A DNA stretch of 64,000 nucleotides, taken from the NCBI GenBank assembly GCA_026225945.1, contig JAMJFZ010001785.1, positions 62,001 to 126,000 of the forward strand. Direction: 5' to 3'. Below the pieces are notes generated by a model, which saw nothing but the letters and a program-made list of their open reading frames with translations, was not told the origin of the DNA and did not search any database. The position numbers and the translations under genes are program-made. Source of the stretch: Cricetomys ansorgei (Eukaryota > Chordata > Mammalia > Rodentia > Nesomyidae). Below are positions 10,495-21,375 of this stretch, piece by piece (within the stretch, counting starts at the first letter, position 1; the number at the start of each line of letters is the position of its first letter).

Positions 10495-11478
10495 TCAGCT
10501 GCTGCAATAGACAGTTTCCTGCTTTCCAAAGTTTCCTCTCTCTTCACCTTCTTCCTCCTCAGGAGTGTCCTGCATGGCTCTCTGCAGAAGCAGCTTCAGA
10601 GTCCTACACTGGAACCTGCAATGCCTAATGGAGCCAACAAGGAAGTAAATGATGGGATTGGCACTGCTGTTAACACAGGAGAGGAGTAATGTTATTTCAT
10701 GTTCACTGCAAGGAAAAACTCTAGGGTACGGTGCCAACCAAAAAAAGAGGAAAAAGAATATTCCAAACGGCAAGCCAAAGAGCAGGAATACCAGCACTGT
10801 GAGGGCAATTGTCACATACAGCCTGGTCACAGGCATTTGTCGTGAGCTACAGAAGATCCTGACCAACAGGGCCAGGCTGGAACCTGAGAGAACCACAAAT
10901 AAAGCAATTTACCAAGCAAAAGTTATGCTGTCTAGTGTAACACACCAACTAAATCCAAGATCATTAAAGTAGCCACATGCCTTCCCATTCAGGAAACTCC
11001 ATAGCAGAGACAAGGTCCAGAGCAGGGCACACATGACAGCTGATGTATGCCTAGGGCGTTGACAGCGGTACCAGATAGGCCACACAACAGACAGGCAGCG
11101 CTCTGCACTAATGGCAGTGAGTATGCTCAGACCTGCAAGGTAGGCAAAATTGAACAAAACAAGAACATAGTCAGGGATGCTGATTACAATCTCGTGAAAG
11201 TAATAAAGTATTCTCTGCATGGAAAACAGAGTATGAAAGCAGAGGCAGAGGAAATCAGCACCGGCCAGGTTGAGGATGTAGACGGTGAAGGCATTCCTTT
11301 GCATGCAGAAGCCCAGGAGCCACAGCACTGTTACATTTCCTGCCAGTCCAACCAGGGCAATGATGACAGTAAGAATAATCAGAGTTTGCCAAATGGTGAC
11401 ACAGTAGAAATCTTGAATGTGGTCACTTCCATTCACTGCTGTATTGTTAGTTGTCCAGTCCTGGGTGCTTGAACTCAT
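10495..11478 (-). pseudogene. Mrgpr receptor, near-intact, one in-frame stop
   Basis: Single coding exon of a Mas-related GPCR. The start is ATG at 11476-11478 (protein begins MSSSTQDW), because the polypyrimidine tract and acceptor AG lie just upstream; an earlier in-frame ATG at 11583 would be intronic. The frame reads TM1 to the start of TM5, with the NLAGAD block of TM2 and ERCLSV in place of DRY. It then meets TAA at 10909-10911 (codon 190). Translation beyond it stays open in the same frame through TM6 (FGLPFG), TM7 ([10 protein letters not shown]) and the acidic Mrgprb-type tail ([11 protein letters not shown]) to the normal stop at 10495. The lesion is one nonsense codon, plausibly TTA (Leu) to TAA, since MRGPRX2 has Leu at this point. 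If read, the product would lose TM5-TM7. N-glycosylation sites lie near residues 11 and 16. It is a pseudogene or a null allele. Confidence 0.85.
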
Positions 11479-11503
11479 GCTTAGGAAGTCTCCAGTAGTG
11501 TTC

Positions 11504-11530
11504 CTGAAACAAACAAACAAACAAACAAAC
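11504..11530 (-). promoter_or_regulatory. Splice acceptor of first Mrgpr copy, (TTTG)6 tract
   Basis: On the minus strand six TTTG units run into TTTCAG (AG at 11504-11505), then the short 5'-UTR and the ATG at 11478. The arrangement matches the intact gene, which has eight units. Confidence 0.7.
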
Positions 11531-11583
11531 AGGAAACCAGAGATGAGCATCCACTCCCTGATTTTCAGGCACAAGTTCTTCAT

Positions 11584-12539
11584 TCAGGACATCATATGGA
11601 ACGTCAATCATAGTGGAATATGACCTGAGCAAGAAAATCAAGCTCAATGTTATCAAGGCAGCACTAATATGACCTCTCAGTTCTTCACGATTGTTTGCTC
11701 AGCTTCAACAAGCAACAGTAGAAAGCCAGATAGAAGAAAAAAAGCTACAGCTTCTATGGTGACTGTTTTTTTTTGTCTTTGCATTTTAGTTCACAGAGAA
11801 TAGTTCTACCCCCAATTACACAGATGGTTCTTGTGGTCATGTTCTTGGACTATAAACCTATTTGGAGAAGCTCATCTAGAATTGTCTCCCTACCACAGCA
11901 TGTGAACTCTTCATGTTTTAAAATCATATTGAATGGTTTGTTATATTTGAGATTTCTGACCTAAAATTATGTCGTTCACATCCCAAGAATAATAAACTAA
12001 GCATGTGTAAACTCAGCCTCTCAAAAAGGAAAGAATAAAAAAGGAACAGTACACAAAGAAAGGTAAGAAATAATTAAAATCATGAGACCCTAGGAAAGAA
12101 GAAAATTTACAAAGACAGTAGCAAAATGGGAATAAGAAAGAATCAAATATTTGACACTCAAAAACTGAGTAAACTTCCAAGATAAATATATGAGAAATTG
12201 CAGAATCTGTACTCAAATAAGCCATGAATTTCTCAAAATCATAGGAGTTAGTATGTGTCTCCAAATAGTACCCTTAAATATAAATGTCTTAAGTCATCAC
12301 TTAAAAGATATAGAATGCTCAACTCTATGACAAAATAGTCAATTATTGGTTATGGCAAGAAACTCATTTCACTGACAAAGATTTGCCCAAAATGACATGA
12401 AGTTATAGAAAATAATATTCTAAATAAATGAATGATAGAAAAATTCTAATATACAAGTGCACAGTACTTCATCCAACAACTGTGGTGCACATTTCCTTCT
12501 CAAAAACTCACAGTTTTCTCTAAAATATCATCGCCCATA
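11584..12539. other. No gene recognised
   Basis: Intron or upstream flank of the first Mrgpr copy, AT-rich. No upstream non-coding exon can be placed from sequence alone. Confidence 0.4.
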
Positions 12540-12850
12540 TAGATTGAATGATAATGAACTCCATAGGCATCCATGTTTGAATACTTGGTCCCTTTTTGGT
12601 GCAATGGTTTGCAAAGAATTAGGAGGAGTGGCCTTGTTGGAAATGGGTCACTGGAGGCAGGCTTTGAAGTTTCAAAAACTCAAGTCATTTCCAGAATAAC
12701 TCTCTCTCTTTCCCCTCCTCTCTCTCTGTCTCACTTACAAATCAAGATATGAACTCTCAGCTGTTCGGGCCACCTCCATCACGGACTCTGACCCCCTGAA
12801 ACCATAAACTAAATTAAATATTTTTACAATAAGTTGCCTTTGTCTTAGTG
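12540..12850 (+). repeat. Rodent interspersed repeat (second type)
   Basis: It contains 'gaatacttggtccct', 'ggaggagtggccttgttgga', 'gggtcactggaggcaggctt', a CT-rich part and 'accataaactaaattaaata'. This is the layout of a common rodent repeat that ends in an AATTAAAT-type tail. Family name not assigned. Confidence 0.55.
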
Positions 12851-13149
12851 TTCTGTAAAGGCAAAAGAAAGCAAAATTAAAAATCCTAATATTAGGAGTC
12901 TTAACAAATGTAAAACAAACTGAAACATTTTATACCTCGTGAGTTCACAATGGAATACAAGGAAAAATGAACAAAAAGTAAACAACAAAGACATACAAAA
13001 ACATGAAGATTGTACAACCAGTGAATCCTTTTAAAATTATACAAACGAAGAAAGACTGAGAGGTAGAAGATGGAGAGCAATGAGAGAGGGTAATTGGCAG
13101 AAAATAAGAGCACAAGGAATTGTTTACATATATGAAACTGATACAATTA

Positions 13150-13307
13150 AATAACAACAGGGTAATTATAATTAGATAGGTGAATATTCACAGTGATCAA
13201 GATGATGTCATTCAAAACCCAACGATGGTTCAATACACACACACACACACACACATACACACACACACACACACCACAAACATAATGCAGTACATAATTA
13301 AGTCAAC
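13150..13307 (+). mobile_element. L1 ORF2 fragment with CA microsatellite, left edge of block A
   Basis: 'aataacaacagggtaat', 'gatgtcattcaaaaccc' and 'gatggttcaata' align with 46250-46340. In both copies a CA repeat begins at the same place inside the L1 sequence (13235-13274 here), so this is one inherited segment and not two separate L1 insertions. Homology to 46250-46452 ends at about 13307. Confidence 0.6.
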
Positions 13308-13354
13308 CATTTACACTCTCCAGTTTTTAAGATTTTATTTTTAGTTAACTGTTT

Positions 13355-13535
13355 GTGTCTATATGCATGCACCGGTGCGTGTGGCTGCCTGCAGAACACA
13401 GAATTAGTGGAGTTGGTTTTATATGTGGCTGAAAGCTGCCTCACATTGGTTCTGGGCACCAAAGTCCAAGGGTTTGTAAACTCAAAAGCTGCAAGTGTTT
13501 CTAATCATTTAGCAATCTCTCCAATCCCATCTACT
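13355..13535 (-). mobile_element. B2/B3-type SINE, antisense (block A)
   Basis: The + strand shows the reverse-complement pattern: 'gcatgcaccggtgcgtgtgg', then 'tggttctgggcacc' and 'agcaatctctccaatcc', ending where the SINE head should lie. Copies sit at the same place in B (30125) and C (53365), so it predates the duplications. Confidence 0.65.
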
Positions 13536-14049
13536 TTTTGTTTTTGAAAAGAATAAGTGCAATATACACCTCGGATGTAAGAGAAAATGACTAGGGAGGG
13601 CAGTGGGGATTCACAGAACTTCAGAAATAAGTTTATATCTTGATTGGGTTTGATATTAGTCAGTGATATTTGTTTAAGTCAAGTTGTTGAACTATATTTT
13701 AGGTTTGAATATTGCAGTATTTAAGACAGATATAGATTTCTATAGAAATGTAATTGAAATACATGTAAATCATGTAATAAATATTTTGAGTTCCTGAAAA
13801 TGATGCAAATGTGACAAAAGTTTGATTACAACAGCAAAGAGTCTTGTTAAAATCATTCAAATTTGTCACAAGTCACTAAACCATCCACAGATAATAGGAC
13901 GAAGTAAAGGGGATGAAGAGGAAAGACATCTCCTTGGGATGTTAAGCAAGGTTGTGAAAGGGAGCCATGGGAAAACCAACTACTCATACTTTGAGTGTGG
14001 TCAGATGTTGGACTTTTAAACAGACATTTAAAATGATATAAGATATTGG

Positions 14050-14425
14050 AAGTTTTAAAGGCCTTCTAAAGTTGGATTCTGTTTTTATATTATGATTTTG
14101 TTAGGATATTTTGAAGACAAGGAAGAACAGGGTATGTTTTAAAAGTGATATGCCTGTGTGTCAAATTGACAAGGAATGGAACATCCTATTTAGCTTCAAT
14201 TGTCACATTGATACAGCCTAGAGTGGGCTCGAAGGACAAATCTCTATTTGGGAATTACCCTAGATTATATTGGGTTATGAGCATTTTGGGGAACAGCCCA
14301 GCTCACTAAAACTGGAAGACTTCCTAAGCTGAAGGTTCTGAGCTATATAAGAGAGCTAGCTAAGCATGAGCTGTGATCAATCCAAAGAGTGAGCCAGTAA
14401 GCAGTGTGAGCAGTAAGCAGAGTCA
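14050..14425 (+). repeat. Rodent interspersed repeat, 3'-truncated (block A)
   Basis: Same family as 485-1290: 'gtgtgtcaaattgacaagga', 'gggctcgaaggacaaat', 'gctatataagagagctagct'. It breaks off after 'gccagtaagcagtg' and is joined to the Mrgpr 3' part. Block C has the same junction, while block B continues the repeat to its end. Confidence 0.65.
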
Positions 14426-14431
14426 CTGCCT

Positions 14432-15253
14432 AGAACCTGCAATGCCATTAGGAGACAATAAATGATTGGTTTGACACAGCTGTTAGCAGAAGGTAATAAC
14501 TTCATAAACATTGCAAGGTGAAATGCTATAAACATCCACAATCCAATCTAAAGGAGCCAGTTGCTCCCATAGGACAAGCCAAGAGCAGGAAGAACTGAGA
14601 GTCCTGGTCACAGGAATCCTGTGTGAATCACAGGAGACCCTTACCTCCAGGGATAATTTGGACCATTAAAGGGCTACAAATAAAGCAATTAACCTTCCAA
14701 AATGTGAAATCTAGTTTCGCACAACAACCATGACCAAAAACATTGAAGAAGACACTATGTGTCCCCTTTCCAAGAGGCTCAACCACAAGGACAAGGTGCA
14801 CAGCAGGGCACACATGGCAGTTGCTGTGTGTCTCAGTCTTTGACAGTGGTGCCATATGGACACAGTGCAGGCAGGCAGTGGTCACTGATAATGGCACCAA
14901 GCATGCTCAGATCTGCAAGGTAAGCAACGGTGAACAGGACAGAGAAAAAGTTAGAAATAAAAATGGAGCAGAACATGATGATGATGACCTGCAGGGAATG
15001 TGCAGTCTGAAAGCAGAAGAAGAGGGAGTTGGCCCCAGCCAGGTTGAGGATGTTCACAGGGAAGACATTCCTGTGCATGTGGAAGCCCAGAAGCCACAGC
15101 ATGGTGGCATTTCCTGCTAGGCCATCCAAAGGCTCTGATAATGATATGAAAATTCAGAGTAATTTTTATGGTGGCAGAGGATGAGGTTAGAATGTGGTCA
15201 CTTCCATTCACTGCTGTGATGTCAGTCCTCCCAGATGGGACAGGTGGACCCAT
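14432..15253 (-). pseudogene. Mrgpr pseudogene A
   Basis: Reads from ATG at 15251-15253 (MGPPVPSGRTDIT, with a glycosylation-type NGSDH) into TM1. A +1 shift near 15127 moves the receptor frame, which continues as 14833-15129 (GNATMLWLLGFHMHRN, then [10 protein letters not shown]3, then CLPALCPYG). More frame changes follow in TM4-TM6. The C-terminal tail is absent: homology stops near 14432, so about 45 codons plus 3' flank are deleted. Residues shared with pseudogenes B and C and not with the intact gene include CLPAL in place of CLSVL. The acceptor AG expected before the exon reads CG (CTTTTCCGGAAC). It is a dead receptor gene. Confidence 0.9.
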
Positions 15254-15689
15254 GCTTTAGAACACTCCACTAGTGTTCCGGAAAAGAAAATCAAGGCATG
15301 AGCATATATTTGATTAGATGCTTAGACCACACTGATATTTTGGGGTGATTGATGCCCGGTTTATAAGCAGGACAAACGGAATTGTAGAAATTAAGCATTT
15401 TTTCAAACCCTGAATGTCCTAGAAGTTTTTAAAAATCCAGTTTATACTGACTCAGACTATCTGCAAACCATGTCCTCTATTGTAGTAGAGGCTCCAGTAT
15501 ACCCACACAGCATCATAGATTCATGAGAAAGAGACAGGACAGTGAACCCAAGTGTCTTTCTGTCATGAGGCTGTGGTTTATTCTCAGGTATGGGTGTATG
15601 GAGCTCCAGTATGACCACTGGCTTCCCTGAGTCACTGCGAGGGAGCTATCAACTGGGAAGAGAGTGGAAATCCTGAACGAGGATTGTAT

Positions 15690-16043
15690 TCCTTACTTTT
15701 CTGCTGGTGTGATAAAATGCCATGACCTAGACAACTCAGGGATGAAAGAGTGTATGTGGTTTACGGTCCCAGAGGGCAGAGTCCAGTGAAGGATGGAGGC
15801 ATGGCAGCAGGCAGCAGGCATGGAGACAGGGACAGAGAGCTGACCACTCCACATCCTCACATGCAATCATGGAGGAGAGTGAGCAAGGACAAGGCAGGGA
15901 AGGAGGCTTTACTCTCAGAGCTGCCTTCCTCCAGCAAAGAGATATCCTTCCTCCAGCAACCAGGCCACCTAACCCTCCCAACAGTACCATCAACTGGGAG
16001 CAGGGGTTCAGTCAGAACCAATGAGAAACATTCAAATTCAAAC
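15690..16043 (-). repeat. Rodent repeat inserted upstream of pseudogene A
   Basis: Starts 'cttacttttctgctggtgtg ataaaatgccatgacc' and ends near 'aatgagaaacattc'. The same insertion is present in B (33228) and C (55795). It is absent at the aligned place upstream of the intact gene (about 40245), so it entered after the pseudogene lineage split from the functional gene. Confidence 0.7.
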
Positions 16044-16871
16044 TAGTGCAAGCGTCATGAGAATGGCACTTCTTATTAAGACTAGCATGAGAACAACCCA
16101 GCCTAATTGTCTAGAAGTTCTGGGTTCTTTCCAAATTTAGTGCATCAGAAAGCAAATGGGCCTCCGAGAACACCAAGGCTTTTTGGGTTTTTATTACTCA
16201 TGTCACAAACATCCCCCTCTCTACGGGAGTACAGTGAACAGTTAATAGATTATTACCTAACCGATGAATAAGTAAATCAGAAGTCTAATGGCAGTTGAAA
16301 TTTTAGAATAAATGTTGAACACACATTTAAAATATACTTAGTATTAGAAAAATTTAATATTAGAAGAATATGCCATTATTCATTATTCATTCAGTGGAGA
16401 CAAAATTACTTATCCCAGCAGATAGGGCTTATACTTCTGTTTCCTATATGTCAATGGTCAATAAATATATGGTCTTAATAACCACTTGGAAAAGTTTGAG
16501 TCCAGAATTAGGGATAGGACTCTGTGTTGAGTTGAATTATGAACACTTTTCAGGAATAAAACACACATTTGGGATAAGGGTGTTTCTTTCAATGGGACTC
16601 CATAAAGGCTCCTATTTCACAGAAATATCTACAGAGGAATAGAACGTTGTATTCTATGAGCTATGTAATATAATCTCACATGTCACATCACACAGCTTAT
16701 TTCATATAGAATGTGTTTTACACATTTAGTAATTTAAGTAAGAGAATTATCCGAAGAGAGATATTCTTAAATTTTCATTGATAAAGTGCTTTGAGTGAGA
16801 GACAGCAGATGTGCACACAGAAGTCATTTGGAAATAAGTATCACTCCACAAGAAGGTGAAATGAAAATTGT

Positions 16872-17200
16872 GTTCTAATCACTTTTCTATTGTTGAGATC
16901 AAGCATTGATCAAAAGTATCTTGTCAATGAAGGGGTTTATTTTCATTACACTTCCAGGTCAAATCCATCACAGAGAGAAACCAGAGCAGAAACTATGGAG
17001 GAACAACTTGCTGGCTCATTTTCTGGCTCTCTCATAGGCTCCTGTTTATCTTGCATTCTTATATACTCTAGGATCACTTGCTCAAGAAATGGTGTCACCT
17101 ATAGTGGTCTAGGCCCTCCTATTTTAATTAATAATCAAGATAATGTCCTACAGATATGGCCACATGTCAATCTGTACTAAAAACTTTATCAATTGCTGAT
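16872..17200 (-). repeat. Rodent interspersed repeat, antisense (block A)
   Basis: 'ctaatcacttttctattgtt', 'aaatgaaggggtttat'-type sequence, 'ggtctaggccctcctatttt' and 'taatcaagataatgtcctac' match the reverse complement of a common rodent repeat. Paired with 56990-57310. Not present in B, whose homology stops earlier. Confidence 0.6.
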
Positions 17201-17299
17201 CTCCTGTTACATGACTGTAGTTTAAATGAAGTTGACAGTTAGAGCTAACAAGAACTATTTGGTTGTATGATAAATTCATTTTTATTTTTTAACTTGTCA

Positions 17300-18419
17300 T
17301 CTGAAGTCAGCACTATTATCATTCACATGAAGAGCTGCAGCAACAGAGGCGGAAAAACATTGACAGTTCATATACTAACAAATAGGTAAACACACACACA
17401 CAAAATGGAAAGGTTGTAAAGCCAATAAATCTAGATTTCTGGGTGCATATGAGGTTGAAACAGTACAATTGCAAGGCTTCAGGTTTGGGTGGGTGACATA
17501 GAAAGTCATGGAAACACAGGAAAGTGCAACAACTAATGGATGCACAGACCAGTTGAACTCTACCAACACTGAACTCTAGACTTGTAAAAGAATCCTTACT
17601 AATTGCTCAGCAACACCAGGAAGTACTATTCCTTCCTAATTTCTTTCCCCATGTAGCCATGTTGCTCTCCTCCATCACAAAACAACTTCCAGGTAGTCCC
17701 AGAACTTTAATTCCCAGAACTGGATTTACTGATCCCTACTCCATTGACACCCCTACACATACATACACTCATCGGGACATCCCTCCTCTAACTATCATCT
17801 AGGTTCTGTTCCTCTCCACTCCATAGGCAATCTGCCTCCTCTGCAATCTTATTTTCCCTGAACCACCAGATAGGCATCTCACTGTAGCACCCCATAGTTC
17901 TCGTATTTTCTCTGGTGTCTCACTCCAAGTAGCCAGACTGAATGGCATGACTCCTCTAAGATCTCTAATCTCTACCTTCAACTAGACTTGCTCCTTACAA
18001 GATTATAAGCAGCTCAGTCCACCTGGACCTTCTTGCCTATTGCTCATAGTAGGTCCTGATTCTAAGTCACATAGATTTCCTGACTACACAACCAGCTTCT
18101 CAAGAAGGTAGCCCCTTAATTTCAAGTTGACCAGAGATTACTCAAAGGAGAGCAACTCAAAGCACTTCCAGACTTGAGAAGCACACCAGAATGCCACAGA
18201 AGACAAGACAGTCAAGGGTTATGCTGACATTTTGATAGTATCTACCTGCTTTCACAATAATGGTCTCTCAAAGAAGACCAGAATAGAGCCCACAGCTCTC
18301 AATACAAGTTCTGTAAGTTAAAAGCAAGTCTCAACATTCTCACAGATTAATACTCTCCTGAAAATTGTATACACATACATGGAAAGTGATTTGAGCACAA
18401 GGAAAGAAAGAAGAAAGAA

Positions 18420-18493
<74 letters not shown>

Positions 18494-18600
18494 AAAAAAG
18501 CAAAAGAAGGAAGAAGAGAAAGACATAACTAACAAATCATTTTGAATATGCAATTCCTAGCACAGAAAAAAAGTAACAAAAGCCAGGACAACATAATTTC
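17300..18600. other. Repeat-like, unassigned, with GA microsatellite
   Basis: No gene. Sequence is shared with block C (57380-58600). Short minus-strand frames near 18318-18553 are Ser/Leu runs produced by the GA repeat. Confidence 0.45.
18423..18489 (+). repeat. (GA)n microsatellite
   Basis: About 33 uninterrupted GA units. The matching place in block C (about 58508-58600) has an interrupted GAAA/GGAA tract. Confidence 0.95.
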
Positions 18601-19470
18601 CCTCCCCAATTACTAATTTCATGGTAATGTTCCCCAATAAGAAGTACCTGGAAAGTCTGCCAACCAAAGGATTCAAAGAATGATCTTAAATGTACAACTG
18701 AAAATGGATATGACTGTGCTCAAAAACCTGAAATGACTCTGGAAATGCAGAACTCAAACTGACAAAGAAAAACTCAGTGGAAATACTTAATAACAGAATG
18801 GATCCTGCCAAAAACAGATACTTCAGACTAGAAGACAAAGTTGAGGAAATGGATCACTTAGTAAAGATATATATATGTACACACACATATATAAAAGTTT
18901 GGGATACCATGAAATACCTAACTTTCAAATTAGGGTACAAGGATAAAGAATACCTCATTGAAAGAGTGTGCAGCACTAAATAAGATATGTGTACCACACT
19001 TTCTCTTCTGCAAGGATTAAGGTCATCGCTTATGAGAGGGAAGAAAGGCTGCCAGAGCCAGAGGTAGCTGATGTCTACAGAAAAGTATTTGGCAGATATG
19101 AAAGTGCCGTGCCACATGTGAGCTCACAGTGTACTCACAGCTATACACATAAGACCTGCACAAGGTCAAGCCAGCTAAACATCCAGCATGGATGAGTGGA
19201 GGGATCATGGAGTCCCACCTCTAGCTGAGGAGCTATTGGCAACAGATGGCTCCTGAGGCAGGAAGAATCACTTTTCTTTGGGGGTTTAAATCCAGAAAGG
19301 CATTTCATGCTATATTAGATGGTCTCACACCTATACACACACAGTGTCCGCATAAGTGGACTCAATGGTTTTCTTTCATAAGAGCACATGAAGATGGGAA
19401 AGGGAAGAGGTAGCATAGGAGAGGAATTTGAAGAGAGGAAACCTGTAAACCTTAGCCTTCAAATCTCCCA
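18600..19470 (+). mobile_element. Probable L1 remnants (ORF1-like, then 3'-UTR-like)
   Basis: At 18775-18860 'gaatggatcctgcc' and 'agactagaagacaaagttga ggaaatgg' resemble an L1 ORF1 coiled-coil part. At 19200-19460 'ggagctattggcaacagatg gctcctg', 'ttttctttgggg' and 'agtggactcaatggttttc' resemble a rodent L1 3'-UTR. The same sequence is at about 58670-59545. No intact frame. Confidence 0.45.
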
Positions 19471-20930
19471 TAGTCAAGTCTAACAGCTCACAAAACTGAC
19501 AACAGGTACTTTTCCAGTCTCCTTTTTAGGGAGGACACCCAAGGACCCTTGCATTCTCTTCCTAAAGGTGAAGAACAGGATCCTGATGTAAGAAAGGCAA
19601 ATAATCACTTTGAGAATAAGTTCTCAAAATATCTTATCTTTCCCAGATTTTTCTTGATGGAAGTCATAAGCTGGTCTGTGACAAAGGGAAGAAACTCCCG
19701 AGTCAGTTGTTATTAGCAAGGATGTCTCTGTCACAGAATGGTGTCTACTGGAGGTGAAGCCTGGGGCTTGAGGAAGCCTTATCACAAGGGTGTAGAGGCA
19801 TGTGGTTTCCTGTATGCAGTACTGTTGGAAAATGCTTGTCACTCCTTTGAGCCATGTTCTTCATGAGTGATTCTCAACATTTGGTCTGATAAGTACTGTC
19901 TTTTTTCCTCTCCCTAAACCAACCCTATAGTTCCTCTTCATGACAGGGGTTGTTTCTAAACTACTTACAGCCAGATGACTACCAATGTTAAGCACAATAA
20001 GCTAGTGTTGGGAATTTGTGCAACTAAAACCCACACTGTCCTCTTGTTACTCAAATAAAAAAGGTACTAATGGGACTGGACCGCATGTATTCATTTTAAC
20101 ACCAGCAATAAATAATAGCTTTTATTCTAGTGGCACAGATAAATATTAAATAAAACACCTTGATTTCTATTCTTGAGATTTGAAAACTGGTTCCTGTTTT
20201 TCATCTAACTTCTTTACATGTTGTAATCCTGTGTTTGAATTGTAAAGTTACATTTTAATTCCATTTCTATTATCAAAAAGATAAAATGATGGCCCATAAA
20301 AGATGAAACAAGTTCAAGATATAGTATGTATTATAGAAACATCAGAAATATTTTTAAATATCTGTAATTAAAATGCTAAATATTCTCATAGTATATATGA
20401 AATAACAGATAGAAATAACTGCATAGAGTGGAGGCTTGAAGAGGAAATACTAGGATTAAAACAGTCTAGCAAACACAAAAGACACCACTGAAGAGTGTAA
20501 AACTGAGTACATACTTGGAAAAGACAAAGCACACACTTGAAACTACAGGTTCTCTAGTGGAATACAATGGAAAACTTCCAAATGGAAATCAAAGAGAAAA
20601 CCTACGTAGAAACATGGACATATGGATGTTATTCAATTATAAGAGCCATAAACACACACAATTAGAGCAACAGACCAAGGTGAAAAAAAGGAACAGAAGA
20701 AACATTTGAAGTAAAATTGATTGAGAATTTTCCAAAATTATTACCAGAAACTAAACATATAATTAACAGAAAATGAAGTGCTTAATATGCATAGACACTA
20801 AAGTACAAAATGCTAAAGATGATAATGGTAAAGAAGAAATTCCAAGAGAAGTATTTTAAAAATCAAAATAACCAAGGCACTGTAGTAAATCTAATCACTT
20901 AAGAAGGCAACTAAAAAAAGAAAGAAGGAA
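19471..20930. other. No gene recognised
   Basis: AT-rich duplicated sequence, shared with 59545-60960. Nothing coding is supported. The part 20808-20921 corresponds to the C segment that is copied inverted at 62920-63034. Confidence 0.4.
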
Positions 20931-21090
20931 AAGGAAGAGAGATAGACATACAGACACACAGAGACAGAAAGACACAGAGAGACAGAGACAGAGAGAGACA
21001 GAAAGACATACAAAGGGACAGAGAAAGACAGAGACAGGCAAACAGAGAAAGAGACAGAAACAGAGAAGGATAGAGATAGAGAGAAGTGTG
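20930..21090 (+). repeat. Purine-rich (GACAGA)n-like tract
   Basis: Imperfect repeats of GACAGA, GAGACA and GAAAGACA. The block C partner at about 60970-61115 is shorter and rearranged. Confidence 0.85.
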
Positions 21091-21309
21091 TTAAATTTGG
21101 TTAGTTAGAACGAAAGCAGTCCTAAAAGGGAAATTTAGAGCATAGAATGCAGTGGGTGAGAAAGATCTAAAATCAAGAAAATTTATAACAGAAAAGAAAA
21201 AGAAAGATAAATTTAAGTTTAAAAAAAGTTAAAAATCAGTTGAAGACAGTTGCTAGCAATGAAATTGAAAACGGGGAAATAGTATAAAAAACAGGAAGCC
21301 AAAAACACT

Positions 21310-21375
21310 TTCTTTAAAAAGATGAACAGAATAGATAAGCCTCTTATCAAGCTAAGCAGAAACAAAAGAGGAAAA
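21310..21375 (+). mobile_element. L1 ORF2-like fragment
   Basis: 'aaagatgaacagaatagata agcctcttatcaagctaagc' matches the pattern of an L1 ORF2 segment. Short and diverged. Partner at about 61350. Confidence 0.4.

Noticed and set aside
16370..16642. 90-codon frame conserved in A and C (16370 and 56475)
   Set aside because: Conserved only as far as the flanking DNA is; amino-acid changes are frequent and unconstrained, and B lacks the frame.
18318..18553. Ser/Leu-rich minus-strand frames
   Set aside because: Translation of the GA microsatellite.
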